This document shows, in pieces, positions 20,218-33,619 of a DNA stretch of 64,000 nt; within the stretch, counting starts at the first letter, position 1, and each line of letters opens with the position of its first letter. The notes under the pieces were generated by a model, which was not told where the DNA came from, did no database searches, and was given only the letters and a program-made list of their open reading frames with translations. The DNA is from Nymphaea colorata (lineage: Eukaryota > Streptophyta > Magnoliopsida > Nymphaeales > Nymphaeaceae), in the NCBI RefSeq assembly GCF_008831285.2, contig NC_045143.1:10113503-10177502 (forward strand), written 5' to 3'. Position numbers and translations under genes: made by a program.

Positions 20218-20545
20218 CCAAGACCCAGGTGGCCGGCGGATGTTGAGCAGCACGATGAGTTGAACAGAGGAACAAAGGCGCGAGCGACAAAGTGAGAGCA
20301 TCCGTCGACCGTCGTTACGAACATAACAAAAAAAAAACCCTAAGTCCCTAACGTTCGTCGGGCTTCTCGGGTCCTCGACGAACGAAGTGTGACACCCGGG
20401 CCCGACCCGAATATTACCGGGCCGGGTCGGGTTTAGTAAAAACCGGCCCGTTAATTCTTATTTCAAGGCCCGGGCCTGGGCCCGAGTCGGGCCGGGTACC
20501 GGGTACCCGGCGGCGGCCCGGCCCAGTGCCCAGGCCTAGTTGGTT

Positions 20546-22592
20546 ACCTTTTGAAAGTTCAAATACAGTTGCTAGAGTTCCTCTTGAAATTGTGCATGTG
20601 GATCTATGGGGGGAAGGGGTATTGGTATTCTTTGTTGCTTGTTGATGAATTTTCATGGAAATTTCCCCTCACCAAGAAGTTGGCCACCTTCCAATCCTTT
20701 AAAAAATTTTAAAATATAATTGAAAATCAAATTGGTCGTAGAATAAAAAAATTTAGAGTGATGGTTGGGACAAGTTCATGAGTAATGAATTCTCCCAGTG
20801 TCTTAATAATCATGGAATTAAAATGATAGTGTCATGCCAAGACGTCTCTTAGCAGAATGTCGTTGTCGAGTGTAAGCACTGACATATTGTTGAGACTTGT
20901 CTCACCATGATGTCTCAGCACATGGTGACTAGGTCGCAAGTTGGGACAAGGTGTTCCAAGATCCCTTTCTCTTTTGTATCACCTTATTCTACATGAACAA
21001 GTCAGGATGATGAGGAACCAAGCACCTTTCAGCAAGCTCAGAACAATGCTAAATGGATGAATGCCAAGCATAAGTAGATGTTCTTACTTTAATAAAATCA
21101 AACTTGGGAGTTAGTTCCACCACAAACCGGTAAGAATATCATTGAGTGCATATAGATCTATAAACTCCTATGTAATGCAGATGGATAGATTGCTCGGCAC
21201 AAGGCTAGACTAATTGCTAAGGGTTATAGCTAGTAGAAAAGGGTGGACTATTTGAGACATAGTCTTGTTGTCAAGTCCACTATCATTCATCTAGCGATAT
21301 CTATTATCTAGTACAGTTCAACAGTTAGACATTAATAATACCTTTCTTCATGGAGCTCTTTAAGGGGAGATAAATATGATGCAACCTTTAGGATTTCAAG
21401 ATCACCATATACCACATTATGTATGTAAACTAAAAAAGGCTTTATATAGCTCAAATAAGCTTCACAAACTTGGTATGACAGGTTGAGGTTATATATGAAA
21501 TCATCTAGATTTTATAACTCTAAGGCAGATTCTTCCTTATTTATTGCTAATTGAAATGATTAAACTACATTTATGCTTGTTTATATTCATGATATTACTA
21601 TTTAGAGGAAGCTCTATCCCCTACATTCAAAATTTTGTAACTTCATTTGCTTAAGAGTTCTCTCTTAAAGATTTTGGATTCATCCATTGGCATCGAAATT
21701 GATACAATAGAGAAGAGTTTGGTTCTACATCGATGCAAAATATATTAAAAAATTATTTCACAGGTCCAATATGGAACAAGCTAATCCAATGGTCACTCTT
21801 GCAATCGCAATTCCATGCCTTCCAAATATGATGGGTAAACTTTTTAAGGAACCTTCTACATAAATGTTGGTAGGAACCTGTTATATGCCACATTTAAAAG
21901 GCTTAACATTGCTTTCATGGTAAATAAAGCTTGCTATGCCACATTTAAAAGGCTTAACATTGCTTTCATGCTAATTTATGTAGGACCCGATTGAAGAACA
22001 TTGGAGCTATGTCCAACGGATCTTGTGATACCTTACGGGCTCTAGGCCTTGGTCCTCATATTGTTAAGAGTGACTTTAAGTTGTCTGTGTATGCTGATGC
22101 TGATTAGGCGGGGTGTCGAGATAATTGCCAGTCCACTGGTGGCTACCTTATCTTTCTTGGGCCTAATCTATTTCATGGAGCTCATCCAAGCAATAGACTA
22201 TGGCTAAGTCTAGTGTGGAGGCTTAATATAAAGCTATGGCGGAGGCAGCTGCTGAAATTAGTTGGTTGGCGAGGTAGTTGTTGAAATTAGTTGGTTGCAA
22301 TAAGTCGTTCAAGAGCTACACATGTCTATTTGCTTCACCTCGAAAATATGGTATGATAACTTGGGAGTAACTTATCTTGCAGTAAATCCTATGTTCCACG
22401 CCCGAACAAAGCATATAGAAGTTAATTTTCACTTCATCCAGGATAAAGTTGTCAAGAAAGAAATTCAAAACCAATTCATCCCTTCTAATGAACAGCTTGT
22501 AGACATTTTAACTAAGGCACTATCTTGACCTCGGTTCGCTTTACTTCCAGACAAGCTTAATCTCCTTCCAATGGAGATTTGCTTGTGGGGCG
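20546..22592 (+). mobile_element. Degenerate Ty1/copia polyprotein (integrase to RNase H)
   Basis: Broken plus-strand frames follow the copia order. An integrase entry LPFESSNTVARVPLEIVHVD (about 20546-20605) comes first. Reverse transcriptase pieces QLDINNTFLHGAL, MMQPLGFQD and YVCKLKKALY (about 21310-21450) follow, then RNase H pieces VYADAD, CQSTGGYLIFLG (about 22085-22165) and, in the intact stretch 22322-22528, ending DILTKALS. Many stops and shifts make it inactive. The recognisable part begins only about 8 bases after the hAT right end, and gag and the 5' LTR are not found. Confidence 0.9.
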
Positions 22593-22868
22593 TGTTAAGG
22601 TAAGAGATAACGATAAGATCTCTCATGATATACTTAGGAAATATGATGATGTACATGATAAATAAAGAATATATATTCTTGCCAAATCCAATGCTGAAAA
22701 TCAACTTCTATGTAGGCAAGAATATCTATCCAAATGTAGTCCCACCTAATAAATAGTAGAACTTGCACCTCTCAACATGTCAAGAGAAATTGCAGAGTCA
22801 TGGATGTAAGCCTAAAGGCTGAACCATGTTAAATATTGTTCTTCTTTATTCTTTGTGATTTTCCAACA
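22593..22868 (+). repeat. 3' LTR of the copia element
   Basis: A purine-rich GCTTGTGGGGCG tract, the usual polypurine position after the RNase H stop, is followed by TGTTAAGG. The segment ends CTTTGTGATTTTCCAACA, giving TG...CA boundaries and about 276 bases. No matching 5' LTR occurs in the window. Confidence 0.75.
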
Positions 22869-23578
22869 CAGTGAGGAAGCTTGATCTCCAAGGGAGGAAA
22901 AAGTGGAGGAATAGCATTTCAGAATTCCTCCTGATCCTTTGCCATAAAAGGGGAATAATAACATCTAAAACATGCAGGCCATAATTCTTTTCAGAGAACA
23001 ATTGTATGAAAATGTGTGATTGTCTGGAATGAGATTTCCAGGCAATCACAAATTTGAACTCCTGGCAGATCGTCAAAATGTTTCCATCACATGAACCCTG
23101 GAAAGGGGGGAAATCACAGTAGAGCGTGATGAACAAAACTTGCATAACCTTTTTCCTGCATCTTTTGGACAGCTTAACCATAAAGATTTCGGTGACTCAA
23201 CTGTTGGACAGTTTCGAGCTTTGTTGCTAAATAAATGTAATCTAACATGTAAACGTATTTGTTAAGTTCAATCAGGATGCACTTGGCAACTAATTGTATA
23301 AAAGATCACAGTTCCACCACGCACACACATGGGAAAAGAGAGAGAGAGAGAGAGAGAGAGAGAATGGATGTGACAAGGAGTTGAAACCTGACATCCAATG
23401 CAAATGAGGAGGCGTAATACACCTCATAAGAATTACATGAAATGACAGGACAACTTACAATCTACATTTACATCAAATTTGCCTTCTTGGTCATATGCTA
23501 CTGTGTTTATTGCCTTCCCATTTTCTAGTGTACAATGAAGCAACCATCCGATATATGCCTTGACAAATTCTGTTCGTA
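22869..23578. other. Region between copia LTR and BGAL stop codon
   Basis: It should contain the 3' untranslated region of the minus-strand beta-galactosidase gene and a (GA)n tract at about 23337-23362. No coding exon is recognised. Confidence 0.5.
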
Positions 23579-26500
23579 CTAAGAACATATGGCTTCGACA
23601 GCTACTTTTTTCAGGATACGGGGACATGGATCACCACCAAAAACATTTGCAGAGACGGCCACCGAGCATTTTTGCTGTCCAATGCAGTTCTGCAAGCAAA
23701 GGAGATTGCAACCGGAGTAAGAAAAACGTGCAATAGCCGTTCATGTATCACAAAGCAAGAAGTGTTCCATAGAATCGTTCAGGCATGAAGCATTTAAAGT
23801 AAAGAAACAGGTTCAAAGACCATAAATAGAATGGGTAATCAAATTATGTAAAAAAGCAGATAAGGCCGCAATTTACTTTTATTCGCTTTTGATGCTTTTT
23901 GCCAGAAAATATTCTTTATATACCCAAGCTTTTGCAATAAAATGTTTTCTAATGAATCTAACATATACTATTTTCTACATTTGAATTTTCCCTCAAAACA
24001 AGAAAAACTTTCCATAAGGTTTCAGAAAATGCGTTATGTTTCAGAAAACAGTCCTGGAGTTTACAGGAAGTTACCTGTGACCACCGGAAAAACTTTAACA
24101 TGTACAATCAAAATACACTGACGAGAAAGAAATGTCCTAACACAAATACATGGAAACTAAGAGGCAAATTTCGAGAACATAAAGTTTTTAAGAATTTCTA
24201 GACTAGGAAACAACAAAAAAGTCTTCAGAATAGCTAAACTGAGAGACATCAAGATCCCCTGTGGTCAGCGGCTTGATATAATAAATCAAGTGCTGTAACA
24301 CACTCACAGGAGCCCTAGAATGGGTATTGGAAAAGTCACCCAAATGGCATACTTGGTTGGCACCCCAATCCTAGTCCTAAGTTGATGGTGTTGACTTTCA
24401 GATCTTCTGTTAAAGCAGCGTTTATGACTAGGACAATATTTTAAAGACTACAAGAGAATTAAATTTTCAATAGCAAGCAGCGTATCACCTGTTGAATAAT
24501 TGAGTGGGACATTGGAGCATGGCAAGCTCCCTGCATGAAGCTACCGCATGTACCGGTTGGTGTTCCAAAGCTTGCAAATTTTATGGATGTGATTGATTGT
24601 CCTTCTGTGCAGTGCAGATGTATTTTAGGCTTCTGCAGTGCGTCTGAGCCGTCATTGCTCTCAATGTTCCAGTTCTTTATGTTGGGATGATGCTCTGAGA
24701 CATCAGCACAGACGCTTCCTATTGATCTTGTGGCAAGAGATATTCCAGATGCATCACCTCCAATCTCCTCAAATACTACCAGAAGATTTCCAGTCGGGCG
24801 TACCCACGAACGCGGCACATGATACCTGAATATTGCACTCATAAGTTTGTGGTTTCCAAATTGTGCAGGGGTAGATAGTTCCATAACTGAAGTCAAAAGC
24901 ACTAAATGATCTCGCACTTGATCGATGTAGCAATTGGCATGCCATTCAGTGGTTACTGTATATTAAGTTGGCAAAAAGCGTAAGCATTTTTATCTGGATA
25001 GGAAACAATAAGTAAAAATTTTCAAATCGTGTCATATTTCTCCTGTTCTAAATTAAAAAGGTTCAATCGTGAAAATGGAGAACAGTGTTTCATTTTATAG
25101 GGCAAGCTGCCACGAGCTCATAACTTTATGGCATTATTATTGTTTTTTGATATCGTTGTTATTCTCATCATTATTAATTCATCCGCAAGATATGAGATAA
25201 CCTCAATTAGGCTCAAGCCCCAGATCAACGCCTGCAGTAAATAAATGAAAAAAAAAAAGAATAAAGACTACTAAAAACTGAAGTGGAGCAATTTAAACAG
25301 CTGCAAGTGAATTTATTTGTATAATTTAGTTTCTTTTCCCTCAAAGTCAAGTACGGGAAAGCAATAAAGGTGCCCAACATGGACAAGATAATACAAGCTA
25401 AACAAAATGAAAAATGAATTCCGATCTGATCTGATCTAATTTCAAGCATGAATTTCCAGAAACGTTTCTTATCATAAGGCCATGAGTCCTCTTCTAAACC
25501 TACAAATTACTCTAAATATGCTGTCCTCCTCATTTTTTTAAGAAGTGTTGCTACAGTAAGAAGCAGAATTTTCAAGTAAGCCCATTTTATGTGTTACATC
25601 TCATGATAAGCAAGTGTTGCTGCATGGAAGACCCAAGAACTTCAACAGGATCATGACGAAAATGTATGACATCATAAGCATGCTCTCTATTTCAATTATA
25701 ACAAAAGAACACAAGAAATGTGAAAAGACCACTTCAAAGCCGTATCAGCAAGGCAAATCATGAGCTCAATTAGATTGTGCTCACCAGCGTTGAGTTGGCA
25801 ATCCACAACCACTCTGGCATTTTTGCTGTCTGTATGTGCCACTGTAGCTGCACTGTCCACAGCTGCCACTTGCAAGATATGCTGGCCAGTATCTTCCAAT
25901 GCTTTGTCCATTTACCCATACTTGACCCTTACCCATGCTGCCCATATCTAGAGCCAATGGATCCTCACCAGCAGGAGCATTGAAATATGCCTGAAAGTGC
26001 CTCCGGAACAAAAAAATTAACAACACTCAAAGAAAACAAATCCAGTTCCAGTCACCCAAAATCCTCACCTTATACCAAGTTAGTGGTTGGCCTTTCCTTG
26101 CAACTAATGACCCTTGTGCCCATTCCACTGAAGAAATTCCTTCCACAGAATGCAGATTCAAAGATTCCCCCTTCATACCAACCTGAATAAAGGAAAAATC
26201 ATCACCATTAATTATCTCAAATTGATTATCTAAACAAAGAAAACAAAAACTGGAGATGCAAGAGAACAAGATTTTGAGGTTCTGGAAATTGATGGTACTA
26301 TTGGGAGGAAAAATAAATTCTTCAAATTAAAAACAAAAAAAAAAAAACACTGTTTTTTGCGTCTGGTAGACCTGCCAACAACTTCAATGCAAATTCATAC
26401 ACGACCGTTTACTTGCTTAATCCATTTGAATCCAAAATAGAAGCAAAATTTACCTTGTATGACCATTTCTGCCAGGTCAGATCCCAGTCACCTTTATTAA

Positions 26501-29500
26501 GGCCTTTGAGAACAACTGGACCAAGCACACCAGTATTCCATGTCTCATAATGCACGCCAACATTCTTATTACATGATACAAAGAGTTACAAACAACCAAC
26601 CTTGTCAGAAAGCCAGTCCAATAAGTGATATTATCAAAAGACACTAGGTAAAATGGTAAAACTAAGAAGGGAAAGAGTACATGGAACAGAACTAACCGGC
26701 AAACCAACAGCTATACTTAGGAGAGCAATACTATTTTGACCTGCCTGCAGATTGACTTTGTCCGTAAAAGTGAATTGACGATTTTCCCTACTTCCGTACG
26801 CAGTTCCTGAAAACACAGATGAAAGCTGACTGTTTAGAGGAACCAAGTAGCACTATAAAAAGGAGAAAGAAAAAAAATCCTGGCACCCACCTTGGAGCTG
26901 CCCATTGATAAAAACATGCAAAGCATGCCCTGCTGATTGTACAGAAAGAGTCGGAAGTTGTCCATTCGTCAGAAAAGCTTCAGAATGATCAATGAAGACA
27001 CTGGAAAAGGTGAATAGGTAAGTACTTAATAAGTTTATAGAAGAGGGAGAGAAAGCAGACGAATACTAATATTTTAGTGATATTTCTACCTTGTCTTGTA
27101 CCACAGGTAATCAGTGGTATCCCTGGTAACATTTATCTGCTCCAGTAGTCCAACTGCTATCACTGAATCCTCTTCCAGGGAGTTGAGATCTTCATCATAT
27201 GCCTCCCAACTAAATGACTCGCTACCACCAGATGACATTTGCATTTTTGATGTTTGAACTCCTACCTGCAATTTCCATCCATCGAAAATGAGTAACTCAT
27301 ATTTAGCAGAAGGCTAGAAGCTTTTCATGCTTTCAATGCAGGAATCAGGTTATGTGTTGCGTGGTGAAAGTACACGAAATTGCAAAAAGGAAAAATATGA
27401 TACTCATCATTCACTCACTTTGGCTGTGTTAAACACTTCGTTTTTACAATCAGGAAGGATACTGGTTGACCAAGGAGGCAGGCTATAGTGCATATTGTTG
27501 AAAAAAACAGTTGCAGAGCTTTTCGAATCTGTATTAGTCAGGAATGCCGCACATCCCCCTGATTCTGAAGAGAAGACATAAGCCTACATAGCAAAGAAAA
27601 CCCATTTAGCTCCTTGAACTAGTTCAATATTAAGGCCACAAAATCTTTCAGAATGGAGGCCTTGGAAGCTGAGGAAATGTAGGACCTGCTGGAAATTTCC
27701 TAATGAAGATACAACTGGATCAGCTGAAACTAGAGCAGGCTCAGATAGTTTAATAGCTTTGTGCAACTCCTTGAGATGCCCCCATTTTGGTTGCCTGATC
27801 AAGCCTGCCAGAGTCAAACAAGTTAGGAGCTAAGCTGAAGAATGTTACAGAGAAGTGCTGCAAAACTCAAATCAAAACGGATAACAGAAAATATTTCAGT
27901 TGGAACTGAATGGAGTATATCAAGCAAGTGATGAAATCATATTACATTCAGAACTCACCTTTAGAATATTAGCATGTTTCTGACAGTTCGGAAGCTCTTT
28001 TTGGAAATTGCTAGTATAGAAAAATGTACAGAAGGGCACTTAATGTTTGGTCAAATAGTAAATTACCACTCAACTTTTGAAAGTTAACAAATGGGTGCTT
28101 AAGTTACAAAAGAAATTCTCAAGCAGTCTACCAACAGAAAATGTTAATAAAATGACAAAAGTACTCTTTTTGAAGGTAAAATATCTTTCATTAACAAGAG
28201 ATGAATGGTTTTTTATGAGGGGTATTTTTGTTGTTTTATATTAACAATTTGGCAAATAATATTTTCTATCAGCAAGCAGCTCTTTGAGAATATCTCTCAA
28301 AAATTAAGCACCTATTTGTTAGATTTTAAAACTTGACCAGTGATTTGTTATGTGCTCTCATGTTAGGCACCTCTTTGTAATTCTTTATATAAGTAAATTA
28401 ACAATTCCATAAATAGTAATCTTCAGGGTCATCCACCTGATCGTCCTAAAATTATGCAAACCAAATTCCTAAGTCCTTCTAAATTGCTGCTTAGCTACAA
28501 GCATCTTACCATATTCATCGATTGGGGCATCATAATCATAGCTCGTCGTGATGAAAGGCCCTCCAGCAGTTCTCCCAAAATTGGTTCCTCCATGATACTG
28601 CGGTTATCAGAAGCCATTTTTCCAATGTAAAAGAAATATTAAACTTGAGATCCATCGAACTTTATCAACAAGCATCAAAAAAGATATTCCAGAAACCTTA
28701 CCATGTAATAGTCAACAAATGAGCCACCTTTCTGAATAAAGCGTGCAACTGCAAATGCAAGATCCTCTACTGGCCTTTCACGATGTGTACCACCAAACTC
28801 TGTAAACCTATACTTAGAAAAGCAGAAAAGATGCTTACTTTCTTTTGCAACCACGATATTTGAAGAAGACATATATTCATGAACTAAGCTACATGTCCAG
28901 TGAAGAGATTTATTTTCTGGCCGTTAATGTACAAAAGTTCCATTCTGACAAGTTTAGAACATCCATTTCATAAGCTATTGATTTGTCTGTATCTGGAAAA
29001 TCAGGCTTCACAATACATGCAGAGAGATAAGGTTTACCAGCCGCTCCAAGCCTCTGTCCACATTGTAGGCTTGTAAGGTTTGTCTGGAGAAAAGTAGTCG
29101 CAATAGAATCCATTGCAGGTGTTGATCTGTTGTAATATCAGACATGAGGCTATGCTCAGAATCTTATAAACTACATACATTTTCAAAATAAAACTTTAAG
29201 ATTGCAAGCATAAAGCTCGAAGCGACCAACTTGTATCCACAACAAGGACCATGTCCACAAATATTAGTCTCAGCCATTTCTCAGTGAGGAAAATTTTACG
29301 ATGGCATTGGACTTATGATAAGCATTAGAAAGATCCAGCAACTAAAAGAGTACAAGAAAAGTAGAAAACAAAAATTAGGAAAGGGAGGAACATGCTATTT
29401 ATTACTCAAAAAAACACAGTTTTCGTGCTAATATCAGGATTTTACTGCGAAACATTTCAATTTCAAGTTTCTTCAATATCTTGCGATATTTTAGCTTATA

Positions 29501-31452
29501 ATGTTGTTTCCTCATTACCTCATAATAGAATCGATTTTCAAAATGTTATGACTACAGAAAGAAGCCCTCCAAGAAGGGAGGAATGCACACAAATCTATTG
29601 TCTGTGGTCAAAGGGAGAGAGAAAGAGAAAGACTTGAAATTATGTCCAACAAATAATAATTGACCCATGAAGGAAAATTTGTTGCTTTACCACCGGGTCA
29701 GGGGCATCATCTTCTTTACACATCACCCATGGAACACCTGTTCCCAATTCCACTGCCATGTTTGCAGCCCAAGTCATATATTTGTAGCCCGGAGAACCCA
29801 GTGCCTTACCCTCTGGTCCGTACTCATTCTCAATCTGCAGAAACAGAATTATTGTTTTCAAAATTCTCTGCAAGTAAACCAACGACCAAGCTATACAAAA
29901 GGTTTTTGTAGTTAAATTAATGCAACATAAAAAACCATCAAAGCAAATATTTAAACACAATTGACAAACGATGAGGAACTCAAATGGTAGTACCTGAGAC
30001 AGTATGATTGGCCCTCCCTGGGATTCATACAGGTTTTCACTTTTCATCATTGACACAATTTTCTCGGTGAAGCTCTGCATCGCATTCTATCGTCCAGAAA
30101 AGATCATAATGAATAAGAATCTAAAGCTAGATAAATAGATGAACGATAGCAGTCTTTCGTATTAGGCATTCTTTGATGGCTTATAAATAAATGAGCAAAA
30201 GGAGCACAACGACAGGTTGCTAATGGAAGAGAAACCTTGAATGGTCCATTATCTGTTCTGAAACTAATACCAGGCACATACTTCAGCCAAACAGGAAACC
30301 CCCTGGCAAAAGAAATCAAAATCATATTAACTAGAGCAACAGAAAAGATTCAAGCCAACGGATTGGAACCAAGCAACAGTACCCGAAATTCCACTCTGCA
30401 CAGACGTAAGGTCCAATCCGCAGATGAACGTAAAGGCCAGCTTGTTGCACCGTCTTAATAAACCGCACAAGATCGTACCTCCCCTCAAAGTTATACTGAA
30501 AAGAAAAATGCTCGGATCATCAAATAATCGAGACGGACATCGCCAACAACCTTACAAAATAAATAAGAAAAGCAGACCAACAATAAGAAATGAAATCTAA
30601 GACACTGACTGAAACCATACAAACCATATTAAGAAAGCTGAAACCAGAGAACTGGCACCGAAAAGAATTCACAGAAGGTTGAAAGAAAACCAAGAAAATG
30701 GCCTCATATTTTCAAGCAGAGAATAACCTTTTCCACGACAGGAAACGAAAAGCAAAGACAATAGAAGAAAAAGTAAACAAGTTTCGTAAAGCATGTCGCA
30801 AAACAAGCAAAGGTAAAAACAAGATTAAATCAGAAGAATAACAAAATGAGGAAGCAAGAGTAAAAACTTTGAGAAAAAAAATTCAGAAATGGTTGCAAAG
30901 AGCGAGTACCCTACAACAGGTAGTAAGGATAAGCTCTAAAGCAGCTATCGACACTCTCGGAGAACTAGATCATAGCTTAAAAAAGCAAAACCGTGAACTA
31001 AATTGACAATGACAAGAGAAGATCTAAACCAAGAAAGGGAAAAAAAACGGAAGTGATAAAACAACAGAATCCAGATACATTTCCAGGAGATGGCTCGTGA
31101 CCGTTCCAGAACACATAGGTCTGTATGACGTCCACCCCTCCATCTTTGGCCTTCTGAATGAGATCTGCCCACATCTGCGAGAAACCGATCAAGATGTCGA
31201 AAGTCCAACAGGAAAGGAAAAACCCACGAAAGGAACAACATCAAGAAAGCAAAAAAAAAAGAGCACCTCAGGAGTACTTCTGGGGTAGTGAATGGAACCA
31301 GAGATGAGAATTCTCCTCTGGCCATTGATGATGATTGCCTTGCGGTCGTATGTCACAGCAGAATGTACATTGCCCACCAAAGATAACAGGAGCAGCGATA
31401 AGAAAGGGAGGAGAAGAAGATCAAAGCAGTAGACTCTTGCTGTTGGTGGCAT
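23579..31452 (-). CDS. BGAL3: Beta-galactosidase, GH35, BGAL3-like with C-terminal SUEL-type lectin domain
   Basis: Nineteen minus-strand exons join in frame to about 846 residues: 31452-31267, 31174-31079, 30495-30383, 30302-30236, 30086-29994, 29834-29691, 29126-29038, 28807-28702, 28597-28510, 27804-27686, 27583-27419, 27265-27090, 27000-26891, 26806-26697, 26564-26454, 26182-26069, 25990-25785, 24825-24489, 23689-23579. A signal peptide (about 1-31) precedes AVTYDRKAI. The GH35 signature [14 protein letters not shown] contains the acid/base Glu189, and WTEAWSGWF the nucleophile Glu258. WYHVPRSWV begins the last third, and the Cys-rich lectin-like tail runs from about residue 750 ([27 protein letters not shown]). 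The enzyme releases terminal beta-galactose from wall polysaccharides in the apoplast. [15 protein letters not shown] and DAPDPV point to BGAL3; the paralogue assignment is inferred. Confidence 0.95.
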
Positions 31453-31499
31453 TGTTGAATCTCCGTTACAATTTTATGGAGGCAAATTAGTGGTATTTC

Positions 31500-31511
31500 T
31501 TTTTTATAAAG
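31500..31511 (-). promoter_or_regulatory. Candidate TATA box of the BGAL gene
   Basis: On the minus strand CTTTATAAAAAA lies about 50 bases before the ATG at 31452. That would give a very short leader, so another start further upstream is possible. A (CTG)n tract lies at about 31555-31575. Confidence 0.35.
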
Positions 31512-31574
31512 TAAGCAAAGGACAGAGAGTCCCTGTCCTATGCTGCCTCTGATTCTGCTGCTGCTGCTGCTGCA

Positions 31575-33085
31575 AGCCCTGCTAGTGCTGCGCTACCATC
31601 AATGGTCTTTTTCCTTTGGCATCTGCACCATGTTGAAAAAGAGTCTCTCTTTTACAAATTTATAGTTCAGGCTTCAATGGTTAGTTAGATGGCTTATCTT
31701 TCATCTTATTTGTTTAAACATTCTCTCTTAAGAGTTCTGATCATTTGGTAGGCGGAAAAAGGAACAGAAATGTGCCCATGAGGAGAGAGCTAAGTTCTGA
31801 CTGCTGGATAGTATTTTAGCATTTGGTCAGTTTTTTCTTTTTATAAACCTTGTGGGGATTTTTCTGATCCATTCTCCAATTTATTAGGCCCAGCTGTACA
31901 CTGGGAAAAAAGAAATGGAATTTTTACCATTCATGTGGTGCCCAAAACGACCCCTTGTTCATGTGATTTAAATGTGACCCTCATAAATTTACTAGAAATT
32001 CTTTGCCACAAATTCTCTTAAATGGCAAACGGCATAGGAGGGAAGTGAGAGAGAGGTAATGGGCCATACGTTTAGTTAGCTTAAAGACTCAAAGTTGAAA
32101 GGATGGCATCAATCCATTGTCAAGTAGAGACCTTCTTGATGGGCCAGAGAGGGAATCGACAGCAGTGCTATTAAAACCAGAGCATATTGGCTGGTTTATA
32201 TTCTTTATTTGTAAACTTAGTTTAAAATCTTTTAGGGAGCGTTTGATTACTTGGGATTTGAAATTCATGAACCTACCGTGGCTTGTTTTTGCTGATATGA
32301 CAGAAAGTTCATGGTAAAATCTATTGTTTATCTAACTAATGATCACACCAAGATCTAAGATCTATACTGAGATACTTATTTTACTTCTTTGCATTGAAAA
32401 AAGACCAGATTTAAGATCGAAGGGGAGTGTTTGATATTCAAATCTATGATTTTTAAATCTTAAGATGCCGATACAACACAATGGTAAGCAAACTAATGTG
32501 GTTTCCACAGCCATCTCTATAACGCTGGTCTAAAGTATTGTGCAGATCTTCAAACCAAGATAGGGTATGGCAATTATGCATATCAAAAACTGAATGTTTT
32601 CATCAAACTATTGTTGTTTTTATCAAAACTATTTTAATGGCATGGCTTCTATTTTTTTTTTTCAAAAGCAGACTCTATTTTAATTGGCAGTTTTTTGACA
32701 TTAGAGACCTGAAGTTTCTCTAGGCTTATTTGCAACATCATCAGCACAATTCCTTAACACATACTGACAGAGGCAGAGACAGGGGGTCAAAAGAGGCCAT
32801 CAATTAAAAAAAAATACATGTAATTTAAAAAAAAATCATTTAGTCTACATAAAAAGATTTGAAAATTTATATTTGGGTCCTGATTAAAATTTTGTAACCA
32901 TACTTTGGCCCCCTAATGAAAAAATTCTGGTTTTGCCACTGTATACTGACACTATCATGTCCTTTCTCGTATAGATCTGCGCAATGAAAAATCAGGTCTG
33001 AACCAGAAAAAAAATGCAGCTATGGTTTATAAGGTTCATTATTGATGACCCTATGTAAGGTGTTGTAGGGGCTGAATCAGTCGGT
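31575..33085. other. Intergenic region upstream of BGAL
   Basis: AT-rich sequence with no recognised exon. It should include the distal BGAL promoter on the minus strand. Confidence 0.5.
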
Positions 33086-33386
33086 GTTAATCCCTTGTTT
33101 CAAAAAACTAATAAGTTGCTTGACCTGACCTGTCTGAGGAATGAGTTGGACTGAAATAATGCTTAATGAGTTCAGTTCTGAAGTCTTTCTTATTGGCATA
33201 TAATCTGACAAAATATCTGTCTAATCACCAGCTTTCATACTTGTTAATCCCTTGTTTCAAAAAACTAATAAGTTGCTTGACCTGTCTGAGGAATGAGTTG
33301 GACTGAGATAATGCTTAATAAGTTCAGTTCTGAAGTTCTTCTGACAAAAGATCTGTCTAATCACCAGCTTGCACACTTATCTAAAC
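33086..33386. repeat. Tandem duplication of about 157 bases
   Basis: GTTAATCCCTTGTTTCAAAA begins at 33086 and again at 33243. The two copies stay alignable to ATCTGTCTAATCACCAGCTT, with small deletions in the second. Confidence 0.92.
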
Positions 33387-33619
33387 AAGTGATATCATGT
33401 TCATAGTTAGTATTTGATGGAAAGCTAGTAACTTAAACTGACTGATTTGCTGCAAATAATACATATCAAAGAGTTAAGATTCTATGTATCCTTTTTACAA
33501 AGCCAACTAATCAATTCACATGCCTTGACAATGGTTCATAGTTGCTTTTGCTCAGTAACTAAATTTGTGATGACAATGGCAAGTTATATATTATATTATA
33601 GGATAGTAGTACGCTATAG

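Larger units (their letters stand above)
14592..20538 (-). mobile_element. hAT-superfamily DNA transposon, about 5.9 kb, with captured Lhcb3-like fragments
   Basis: The left end reads TAGGCCTGGGCATCGGGCC and the right end, on the complement, TAGGCCTGGGCACTGGGCC, a clear terminal inverted repeat. Both ends continue into GC-rich subterminal arrays of GGGCCGGGCC (about 14605-14800 and 20395-20530), which contrast sharply with the AT-rich surroundings. A hAT transposase on the minus strand lies near the left end. The 3 kb between it and the right end holds two chlorophyll a/b-binding protein gene pieces, another possible exon and a 210-base duplication. The bases just outside the ends (CAATGGAA on the left, GTTGGTTA on the right) do not form the 8-bp target duplication expected for hAT, so the insertion is old, rearranged or followed by a flank deletion. 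Confidence 0.8.

Noticed and set aside
22846-23181. 111-codon minus-strand frame downstream of BGAL
   Set aside because: It overlaps the copia LTR end and the BGAL 3' flank; no domain or start context supports a gene.
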